DNA of 64,000 nt, taken from contig OY978107.1 of assembly GCA_963854735.1 (NCBI GenBank), positions 379,501 through 443,500 on the forward strand, given 5' to 3'. This document shows positions 36,550-46,051 of this stretch, one piece after another. How positions within the stretch are numbered: position 1 is the stretch's first letter; each line of letters opens with the position of its first letter. This DNA comes from Marvania coccoides (Eukaryota; Chlorophyta; Trebouxiophyceae; Chlorellales; Chlorellaceae). The position numbers and the translations under genes were made by a program. Below the pieces are notes generated by a model. The model was not told the DNA's origin. It was given only the letters and a program-made list of their open reading frames with translations, and searched no databases.

Positions 36550-37143
36550 AATTGTTTTTAGAAAGCTGAGCGATACAGCGGAGGGATTAAATATGAAACA
36601 TAGCGTAATTTTTGAGGAGTATTTCGCTGAAGGAGAGACGATGGAGTCTTTGCTGTATTTTATTTCCATGCTGCGCTACTATATTTGCATACTTTTGGTC
36701 ATTTTCCCGCTCTGATCTAACGCTGGAGAGCTCATCCATTCTGCATCACCGCACTCTGCGCTGCGCATGCACAAGGGGTTCTGAAGTGCTCTTGGCGTTT
36801 ATCTTGGTGCGGGGAGGTGATGTGTACTGTAACAATATATAATATATATTATCAAGAACGGCTTCTCAAGCCTTAAAAACCGCAGTCGAATTTTTCATTA
36901 GGTAGACAGATTTTTGGCGAGTCATTAATTCCGCTCCTCTTTACTTCCGACAGCTTTTTCATTAAAAAAAAAAATTTTGGTTCTCGCGCTGTTTCTGCAG
37001 GTGGCGATTTGGCCTCTACCGAAATCTTCTACAAAATTTTATCCTTTATAAAATTATCTCCAAGACCTGTTCATTGCCCGTTGTCCTTCCTGGTTATTTC
37101 CGAGGTTTACATTTGAGCCCGCATTCCATTTTGAGGGAGTCCG
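36550..37143. other. Intergenic within the array
   Basis: AT-rich, including an AT palindromic stretch near 36835-36850. No gene is supported; an undetected first exon of the next array gene could lie here. Confidence 0.45.
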
Positions 37144-37180
37144 ACAACAACAACAGCAGCAGCAGCAACAACAAGAAGAA
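37144..37180. repeat. CAA/CAG microsatellite
   Basis: Thirty-seven bases of CAA, CAG and AAG triplets lie directly before an ATG at 37181, at the 5' end of the third array gene. Probably untranslated leader. Confidence 0.7.
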
Positions 37181-37208
37181 ATGGCGGCGTCTTTGATTCC
37201 TTGGCCAG

Positions 37209-38562
37209 GAGGACGCGGCTGCTGAGATATTTGGACCTGGAATAATTGAGGAGGTAATTGTATTTCTAAATATATTTAGCTCTTTATCTGCATGAATGCA
37301 AGAAAAACACCATCCTCAATATTTTTCCCTTCCATTTTTAGACGCACCCGACAAGGCATCAGTGGTTGCGCGGCAGCGACCCCATTAACCCTCAAACCAA
37401 GTTTCTGGCGGTCACAATGACTGCCAGTGACATAAAAAGCAATTGCTTTCGCGCCAGCAAGGACTGGCTGTGCTTCTTTCTTGGGACGCCAGAAACGGAA
37501 ATTTCGCATCAAATCCCAAAGCTAAGCGCCGTTTTTGAGGGTTCGTCGTACGATATCAAGGTGATGCAGCGAACCCGCCCCGAATTCATTCTGCGGATGG
37601 AGACAGTCGTCTTTCAGAGCGTTCTGCGGTTGAGGCTCCGAGACCTGCTTATCATGGAGCTGGTGAAAAGCGCGGGCAATGAAGCAAATGCAGGCGAAGA
37701 AGAAGCGCCTGCAACCATAAAGCTGAGCGTGCGGCGCAGAGCTGAAAACCCCTGTGCCGATGACCTGTTGACTAAGCTGGCAGCAATGCAAGTTCAAATA
37801 GATTAAATGTTTTCCTTGATATAGAGCAAACAGCAACAGCATATTCATTTACCTAATTGTCAAATAAAAATTCTGGTTTTCAAAACAAGTGTAGGTCTGA
37901 GCGGCGTGCGAAATCAATCTACAAGCATAAGGTGGCCCTCGAGGCCGCTTCAGATTCTTCCGACGGTGAGGAGCTCCTATACGACCAGGAGCATGGAGTG
38001 AAACTGGCGCAGAAAGGAAGCAAAGGTGCAAAATCAAAGAGGAAAAACGGCGGCAGTGACTCTTCGCCTGCTGCACCAAATACTGTCCCGCCGAGCTCCA
38101 AGGCTGCTTTCTTCTCTGCTCCTGCTGCTGAAAAGCTGACCTTACTGCGCCTGAAGTCTCAGAAGAGGCAGAAGCGAGGGGAGCGCACTGCTGGAGTGAA
38201 CCTTGTTCTGACGTGGCACCCTGAAGTGAGCAGCGTTTCCGCCGTCAGCCGCAGCCTGCATGAGTTCAACAAGAAGCTAAGGGACGCAGGTAAGACTGTT
38301 TTCTAGTCAATTTTCCCTGTATTTTGGGAGGAAATTGTGTAACAATAAACGTACTTAATTAATAATAATATTCTAATTAGTATACTAATGGCGTTTATTA
38401 TTTATTATTTTATGTGAAGAGATGGATTTTGAGATGGATGACGACGCCTGTGAAGTCAGTATGGTGCTGGAGGAGCCTGAATCGGGGGTCGCAGCGGGGC
38501 CAGCTGAGCAGGGCATTCCTAAGGCTGTCAGGCAGGCGATGGCGATGCTGCTGGAGGTTTGA
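37209..38562 (+). CDS. Tandem-array family gene 3: B3-like domain protein (5' end unresolved)
   Basis: Exons 37209-37253, 37342-37787, 37895-38289 and 38420-38562 give 342 residues with the family phases 0, 2, 1. Exon 1 ends 'AAEIFGPGIIEE'. The domain has 'HQWLRGSDPINPQTKFLAVT' and 'LRLRDLLIMELV'; the linker is basic and Ser-rich; the C-terminal module is 'LKSQKRQKRGERTAGVNLVL' and 'GIPKAVRQAMAMLLEV'. Intron 2 begins AT|GCAAGT; no GT gives the right phase before the stop at 37804. The nearest ATG (37181) is one base out of frame and a stop lies at 37194, so exon 1 may be spliced at the CCAG before 37209 to an unseen exon, or the copy is damaged. Confidence 0.7.
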
Positions 38563-39652
38563 GCTGCTGGACGGAGAAAAATTTCGTTAAAAAAGAATTT
38601 GACATAAAGAAGAGAAAAAAAAACAAGACGGTCGCAGAAAATTAAAATTAAAATCTTACAGAAAAAAACAAAGCAAAATTGGATTAATTGGCAACAATTC
38701 TATACTGTGATGACATGCAGAAGATTGCATGTACAACTTACAGTTGTTACTTTGCTAACGTTTAATAACGATGCAGACGGTTTCATTGGCAGGGACGGCA
38801 AGCGAGAGCGCATACTGCTAGACGCTCAGCTCAGACAGCACTCCGCACCCTGTAGATTAAGGCTTAAAACAGTCAGGAGTTTTTCGCTTTGCTCCAAATG
38901 AAGGGGGTAGTAATTTAACTTTCTTTCACTACACTGCAGCTACACAAACACCGTTTTTTTTTGAAATTATTCGAGATATATTATCACAAAAGAAAGGTTA
39001 AACGGACGTCAGCATCGCTGTCTGAGTGCCTTATGAATTTATATCTGTGATGAAAATATTTTTCATATTAAAATTCCAAAAGGTCTGCCTTCTAATGTTA
39101 AATTATCATAATAGAAAGATTTAAGGATCAGGCACGCATTAGCTGCATGGAAAGAAATATCAAAAGGAAAGTTGCCACTGAAATGGACCCTCGACGACGA
39201 TAAAAATAAAAACCTCGAGGGCTTTCTAGAAGATAAAAATCGTTTCTTTTATGATGCAATTATCGCCGCAATAAACAATTAGATTGTCGGGCTGTTTCAT
39301 TTTTAGAAAATATTATCACGGATTAGTCAGGTTGCAAACGTGAGCGGTGAGCGCATGAAAATGATGGACGCAATAAAATGCGTTGTAAATCGCGCCTTCA
39401 ACATTATGAATTATATTACATTATATTATTTCCTGAGGGATCTTGTTGAATACACCACAGAGCGGATCAGCGGAGCGTTGAGGACATGCAAGAATTTTAT
39501 TTAGTCAAACATCCAAACAAGGTTGCGAAACCCCTCGATTTTGAATTAATTCAAATCTCAAAATTCTGAATCTTGTCTTATAAATACACTTCAGGCCTGC
39601 TAGGCTCCTCGCCTGCAAAGAATCTGAATCTCCCCTTCCAGCATCCAAAAAA
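38563..39652. other. Intergenic within the array, about 1.1 kb
   Basis: Strongly AT-rich sequence with short inverted A/T tracts. I see no coding remnant, RNA gene or array-family fragment. Confidence 0.5.
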
Positions 39653-41118
39653 ATGCAAGCAGACGCATCGCCATCCTACCCAACAGTATTCGGTACAGGC
39701 TTGGACGAAACCGCCGAGGTGAGCAAAGCTCTTGCTGGGCTCCAAGGCTGCCGTAAAAAAACCCGCTCGAAATATTTCCCAACGCTGTTCTCTGACAGGT
39801 GCACGACTACAAGATGACTTGGCTGCGAGTGCACGACCCCAACGTCCCTACTGCTAGGTTTCTGGCCGTCACCCTCACGAAATCTCAAGCTACTAGGGAT
39901 GCGAGGCTGATTCCTCCGCCGCAGTGGTTGTCGTGGCTGCTCAACAAGTCAGAAGAAAGCATGAAGGAGATGAAAATCCTGAAAGTGCACGCCAATGGAA
40001 AGGCATACGACGCCAGGGTTTCTTCTATTCGCAAACACGGGGTTCCTATTATATTTACAGAAGTTTTTGCCCAGTTGAAAGTGAATGAAGGCGACCTGGT
40101 GCGCTTCGAATACGCAGGCAAAGAAGAAGACACGCAGGGCCTAGGAGTCAACGTGGAGGTGTGGTCAAAAGAGCAGAATCGCTGGGCAGAGGCAGCGCTC
40201 GGGGCGGTGGCCACCAGAGCATGGAAGCGAGTTTTTTTCCTCCTTTTTTCCTGCACTGCTTTCCGATTGTAGCATTTCCTATACTATAAACGCTAGAACT
40301 AATGAATAATATGCTTTGTATCGTACCGCAGGCGGAAGAAAAAGGAAGGCTCGGCGCAAATTTTGGGCGCCGAGCTCTCCAAAGACGTCGGCCATAATGA
40401 AGTAAGAAAGGAAGAAAGGGACGCAGAAGACGAGGACGTGAAAATTGTGCTTTCCGATAGCGAGGTGGCGGCAAAAAAGAAAAACCGCTCCGGCGTTCCA
40501 TCAGCAGGCCTGGTAGACTTGCTTCATCCTCAGCAGCCTCCGGTTGCCTCAACTCCGCTCGAGAGGCAGCTTGCGCGCATTGACAGGGTCTTTGCGGCTC
40601 GCCGCCCCGCTGCTGATGGTGCTGCAGCCGCAGCTGCTGATTCTGTGCAGCAATTTCAGCCTGAGAAGGCTCCCTCTGCCACCGCTGCTGCGACTGCGAC
40701 TGCCGCCCTGCCAGTGGGCTCTGACAGCTGCTGCCCGCTGCGGCTGAAGGCACAGAAGCGGCTGAAGGCTCCAGGAGGCGAAATCGTGGGGCTGAAGCTG
40801 GTGCTGACTTGGCAAAAGGAGGAAAGAAGCGCCGCTGATGTGGTCCAGTGCCTCTCTGATCTGGGATTTGAAGGCGCAGGTAAGATTTTCTTAATGAATA
40901 ACAGTGAGATATGTATGTATCACTATATTCAATGCTATAAATTATGAATACATTTCGTTAAATCAACTTCAGCGATGGAATTTGTCATCGACAAAGTAGC
41001 CGGAGACATCTCAGTGGACCTAGAGCTGTCGGATTCGGACGATTCTTCTATAGAAAAGGGGCCTGGAGGCGTGCCCGTGCCCGTGTGGCGGGCGCTGGAA
41101 AAGCTGTTGGGAGCATGA
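39653..41118 (+). CDS. Tandem-array family gene 4: B3-like domain protein
   Basis: Four exons (39653-39718, 39799-40226, 40332-40879, 40973-41118) encode 395 residues and form the clearest copy of the family. Exon 1 is 22 codons ending 'TVFGTGLDETAE'. The domain reads 'TWLRVHDPNVPTARFLAVTL', 'IPPPQWLSWLL', 'VFAQLKVNEGDLVRFEYAG' and 'NRWAEAALGAVA'. This order (hydrophobic strand with T-L-T-K-S, P-x-x-W, then L-x-x-GD-x-x-x-F) parallels B3 domains. The linker is mixed acidic and Ala-rich; the C-terminal module is 'LKAQKRLKAPGGEIVGLKLV' and 'GVPVPVWRALEKLLGA'. Intron 2 starts AA|GCGAGT at the phase where paralogues 1 and 5 have GTAAGT. Confidence 0.82.
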
Positions 41119-42336
41119 CCGCTGGTCTCGTGCACAATTTTATTTACCCCTGGCGCATTCTTATTTGCATTAATATTTTTATTTTATTTTTTTAATTTGC
41201 TTGTTTGACTCGAATCTAGCTGTAATGCATAAAAATAAAGGAGGGAATGCTGTTTATATAGCCGCAAACGCAAACGCAGCAGTTGATATCTATTGAATGG
41301 CTGAAGCCCGTGGACTTCTAAAACATGTCATACTAATATAAATGCCGAAGGAAAGAAACAAAAGCTCAAGAAATGATGATGATGAGGGTGCTACAAGCCT
41401 AAGTCGCCGCAGGCGGGGCAGGGATCGAAATTGTAGGGGAATGGGCTACAATAGACCTATCCGGGGTCTATGGCCATATTTCGTATGGCTACAGGAGGCA
41501 TACTTCAGGAGGGTACGACGCTCTAGCCCAAGCCGTAATAGAAATCCCGGGGGTCGGCACTCAAAATATTAAGAGTAAAACTCTAGAAAATGACGGATAT
41601 ACTCCAATCGGGTGCTGCCCGCCAGGGACACAGAGAAGGGACCCGGAAATTTGCAGCATGGTGCGTCCGTTGTCCTCGCTCCCCAGTGGGAGGCTGTGGG
41701 CTGTGAGTCTAAACAAAACAACAAGAAGGCCCTGATACAGCTGGAGCAGCTGGTCGGACCGGAAACAAAGGAAATCGAAGAAAACGCAAGAAAATTCAAT
41801 TATTTTTTGTATGTTTTATTTTATTAAAGAAGGAAACACAGGAAAATCATTGGGCCGGCGGCCCCGCCACCCAAAACTCGGCAGCAAGGTCCCAGCGCAA
41901 GAAGGGGTGCATCGCCCCGCCTCCAAGCGGCTGGTAGCGGGGGTCTACTAGCCTCCTCCACCATTTCCCGAAACACCTCTCTGGCCCGCTTGACGCCGGC
42001 GGCTTCCAGCTCGGCCCCCCTCCTCACCCTGCGGTCACCCAGAGACGTGGAGAAGCGAACGTGACGGCATGCGGCGGCGGCGAGCAAGAAAAATGGGAAA
42101 TTGAAGAACTGGGGGAAAAAGAAAGCAGACTTGAAATGAAATTTTATTTTTAGCGAGAGACCATAGATTAGTCTTAATTCAATTGTCTGGCATTGGACGT
42201 CGTTGCTTATCAAATCAAAGGTCTTAGAAAGACGCAGGCTGACTCTCAAGTCTAAAAAAACTGTTTGAAAAAAATAAAAATAAAAATAAAAATCTAAATA
42301 TCGCAGTCTCATTGAGACGAAGCAATTGCTGACGAA
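41119..42336. other. Intergenic within the array, with an unexplained GC-rich island
   Basis: About 1.2 kb separates array genes 4 and 5. At 41830-42070 a GC-rich island has an open minus-strand frame with coding-like composition ('GVKRAREVFREMVEEASRPP') ending at a stop at 41824. It has no recognisable domain and no start; a retrotransposon 3' fragment is possible. The rest is AT-rich. Confidence 0.4.
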
Positions 42337-43555
42337 ATGCAAACCGCGCTGCGCCCAGTCTTTGGGAGCGCCCAGGCCGACGAGCAAGCCGAAGTTAGAA
42401 AAATATATAAATAATAAACGCCGCCCTCGTCGAAATTGGGATCCATTCTAAATAATGTAGCTTCACCCCTGTAGGTACATCTCACAAAGCGAGCGTGGGT
42501 ACGTCCCAAAGAAGCCGGAGATAGCGCTCGCTCCCTCGGTGTGACTATGACCCTAGGAAATGTCAACGCCGGCAGCATATCGCCGCCAAAGCCCTGGCTC
42601 GCCTGGCTGATGGAGGGCTCCGAAAATTCTGCGCTCTCTCTGAAACCGATTATAGCATTTCACAGTGGAAATTCGTATAAACTATATTTATCAATTTCAG
42701 ACACCCGGCCAACTGCTTCGTTGATCCGCTGCAAACCCCTCTTTTCCAAATTCAAAGAAGGTGACATTCTCAAGCTCGATTTCGTGGCGGACGCGGGAGG
42801 GGCGTACGTTCATCCTACTGTGAGCGTGGAATCGTGGCCGCGGGCTGAGAACCGCTGGGCGGATGCTGCACTGGGTCATGTGTTTCGCAGATACGGAAAG
42901 TAAGTATTGCAAGGGGAAAAAGCATGTTTAATTATGCAGCCGTGGTTCAAAAGAATAATCAATACTATGCAGGAAGGGAGAAAAGCAGCAGGTCGCAGCA
43001 GGCGGGTCAAGCAGTGGAAGCGATGATGATTTCTCTCGAGGACCTGCAGAAAAGAGGGGTTCTTCAGCTGCCCCCTCCGCCGCCGCTCTAGAGAAGCAAT
43101 TGGACCACTTGGGCGGGCTTCTGCAGCAGAGGCGTGCGATCGAAGAGGCCCGTCACCCTGAAAGGGCAGCAGCGTCCCTTGAAGGCGCAAAAAAGGCACC
43201 GCTGCCGCCTCAGGCAGCAAAGCGCTCTTCCGCCGCGCCTGCAGCTGCCGATGCTGCTGGAGGGAAGTCCCCTTTGCAGCTGGTGTCCCAAAAGCGGTTG
43301 AAGAATGCAGCTGGAAAGGTCACTGGGGTCAATTTGGTGCTGCGATGGGACAAGAAAGAAAGAAGCGAGAGTGAAATCGCCAGCAGACTGTTTGAGCTGG
43401 AGCTGAAGGACGCTGAGTTGGACTGGGAGGTGGTTGAAACGTCATGCGAGCTGCGCGCTGTGGTGGAGCAGCCTTCAAGCGTGCAGCACGCGCAGCTGGG
43501 CAGTGGGATTCCGGCAGCGGTGAGGCTCGCTGTGCAGCAGCTGATGGAGCTATGA
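42337..43555 (+). CDS. Tandem-array family gene 5: B3-like domain protein, last intron lost
   Basis: Three exons (42337-42393, 42475-42899, 42973-43555) encode 354 residues. Exon 1 (19 codons) ends 'PVFGSAQADEQAE' with donor GTTAGA. The domain has 'RAWVRPKEAGDSARSLGVTM', 'SPPKPWLAWLMEG', 'FSKFKEGDILKLDFV' and 'NRWADAALGHVF'. The C-terminal module is 'LVSQKRLKNAAGKVTGVNLV', and it runs without a break into 'ELKDAELDWEVVETSCEL' and 'GIPAAVRLAVQQLMEL'. In paralogues a phase 1 intron interrupts the protein at that place, so this copy has lost the intron cleanly. The exon 2 acceptor CTGTAG at 42471-42474 was chosen because it restores the conserved VHLTKRAW start. Confidence 0.82.
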
Positions 43556-44059
43556 AGCGCTACATTAAAAGGGCGAATTGAATGGAATGTTGGAGAGGGT
43601 AGTTTGATTGGTTGAAGAAAGTTCACTATATTTGATGACCTTTGAGTCTTGGATGGCATGCTTGTTTTGCGGGTATTTTCTTGCAAATGACGTGCCAAGA
43701 TGGATAAGATTAATAATGAAGAGCTGGGGAGAGGTGCAGCAGAGGCAGGGACTCAGAGAGGGAGGGGAATTCTTTCTTAAAGGAATTTCGTGAGCTTCTT
43801 GCATGGCTTCTTGAGGCCCTGACGTCTGTTATTCACTATATTTCACAACAGCTCGTGCTTTTATTAATCCCATAGCGCTGCAGCTCCGCAAAAGGCCTGG
43901 GCAGCCAACCTTTTTCACCACACCCTTTTTTCCATTATATTTTGTTCTCCTCTCACGAGCAATTTCAGAGCACAGTGACAACATTCTCAGCTTAAACGTG
44001 CAGCAATTGTAAACCTTGATCGCCTCCAAGGTTAAATCCTCGGGCTAGGAGAAACCCTT
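43556..44059. other. Intergenic within the array
   Basis: No coding remnant, RNA gene or repeat was identified. Confidence 0.5.
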
Positions 44060-45844
44060 ATGATGCAAGCCCCGACCAACATTCATCACTTTTCGCAGCT
44101 TCCCTTCGGAAAGTACCTCAAGCTTGATGATGGGTCGCTCCTCAAGATTGAAAACAACTCTGATGATGAGCTGACCGACGAGGACGCTCCTCCTGCCGCC
44201 ATCCCATCTCACGAAAAGGCGGCACAGAGATTTATAATTCACCCAAACGCTGCTGAGCAGATAGCTCGCGCGCGCCCTGATTTTGACCGCGGTTTTAGTC
44301 GTCCCTCTTTGCCCTTCGCGGCCCCGGCGGCTGTCGAGAAGGCCCTTGCCTTTGCCTCAGCTGCAGGCCGTCCTGCAGCGGCAGCTGTATTTGGCCCTGC
44401 TGCGCAAGTTGAGGTGAGATAGTTCTGCAAAGCACGACATAATGTATAAATACGATGTGTAAATCGCATCCGAGCTATGCAGTTTAGTTTTATATTTAAT
44501 GCTTTTGTCCAGGTCCACGTAACAAAGAAGGCCTGGCTGCGCGTCTCCAACCCTGCTGACCCCAACTATCGCACTCTAGCTCTGACTGTGACGAAGGATG
44601 TAACTAGCGGCACGGCGCGTAGCCCGCGCCCTTGGCTGGCCTGGCTGCTGTGCGGCGAAGAGAAAGTAACCTTTACCCAAAACGGCAAGATGACAGCGTT
44701 CGCTGGTGGGAAGCCCCACGTGGTGGAATTTGTAAGTCCGATTTCACGCTCGCACGACATTGATGTCCTTTTAGGCAGGCAGTTTGTCCGTGATTTGAGC
44801 GTGAAGCCCGGGGACCTCCTGTGCTTTGAATTCGCGGGGCTGGACGGCCCAAACAAGCTGCCGAAGGTCAATCTGACGGTGTGCAGCAACAACCCTAGGG
44901 CGGAGGCGGAGTTCACAGAGATGAAGCAAGGAAACCGGCAAGAAAAGCAAAGGCAAGCTGCTTTTTTTCTTTTTTCTCTCAGAACAACACAAAATTCAAT
45001 TCGAATTTACAGAACTGATTCCTTCTTCTGGGCCGCTGCAGAGGGGCGAATGGGGCGGAAACCCCCGCTGCTGCCTCGAGCCTCAAGCGAAAGGCGCAGC
45101 AGCCTCCAGAGGAGGCTCAGCGGAATTTGAAAGGCAGCCTTCGCCCTCCGCCTGAACTCGCCAAGAGAGTCGCTGCCCCGCGTGCCAAGCATGCAAAGCA
45201 GCAGGAGCGGCCGAAGAGCAGCAGTGACCGTGGAAGCAAACGGACGACTCGCTCCTGCATCCCTCTCTCTCCCCCTGTCTCCGGAGCTACCGCTCCCTCG
45301 CGCGGGGGCGCTGCCAGCGACCGCGCCCCGCTCATTCTCAAGTCTTAAAAGAAAATTCGCGGTGGAGCTGACGATGGTGCGATGCAGTGGGAGGTGGTTC
45401 TCGAGTGGGACCCCAGCCTGCGTGCGCCCAACGAAGTCACCAGCTCGCTGATGAAGCTCGCTGTTATGCTGGAAGGAGTCGGCGAGTGACTCAAATCTTT
45501 AAACAATCTGTCTTTTTAATTTCTTGTATCGATAGTCGCGTCCCTGTATTGGTATTGTGGATTCATGCTTTTTAATTCATTTTACTGCTGCAGAGATGTA
45601 TTTTTCAATCATCAAACCGTCTTGCAGAGCGACGGTGCATCTCACTCTGGAGAATGGAAGGGCAACGAAGGACCTGCACGCCGCTGTTCTGGCGTTGCAG
45701 AGTGCTTGAATGATAGAGAGCGTGTTGACTGAGATGAAATATATGAACGCAGCAGCAGCATCGGCTGGAGCCGAGCCGGCTGAGCCAGGCATTCCAGCGG
45801 CTCTTCGGCAGGTGCTGGCCAGACTGATGGAGTTAAAGGTATAA
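44060..45844 (+). pseudogene. Tandem-array family gene 6: B3-like domain protein with two in-frame stops
   Basis: Exons 44060-44413, 44513-44952, 45042-45481 and 45594-45844 fit the family structure and phases 0, 2, 1. Exon 1 is long (118 codons) and ends 'AAVFGPAAQVE'. The domain has 'KAWLRVSNPADPNYRTLALT', 'SPRPWLAWLLCGE' and 'FVRDLSVKPGDLLCFEFAG'. In the C-terminal module the conserved Gln of S-Q-K is replaced by TAA at 45346-45348; a second stop, TGA at 45707-45709, lies in exon 4, yet the downstream frame still ends in the family signature 'GIPAALRQVLARLMEL'. Both later donors are GC (AG|GCAAGC, G|GCGAGT). Either it is a recent pseudogene or it makes a 366-residue protein lacking the C-terminal module. 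Confidence 0.75.
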
Positions 45845-46051
45845 ATGCAAGATGAAGAAGAAAATGCTTTGTTATTTAGAGTTTCAGAGGGCTATTCATT
45901 GGTTAAATTTGTTATATATATAAGAATGTCACAAGTAATTAAAAAAGTGAAAAAAAATATAAAAAAAATCACTACATATTCGTTCAAAGCTTATATTCAA
46001 TTCTTGAATTTCTGTCTCCATCCAGCGCTGCCCAAATTTCAAAATGCCGCC

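Noticed and set aside
38707..38901. Small frame after array gene 3
   Set aside because: AT-rich surroundings, no family resemblance and no domain.
41342..41572. ATG frame with basic residues between array genes 4 and 5
   Set aside because: No similarity to the array modules and no splice support; composition is like non-coding DNA.
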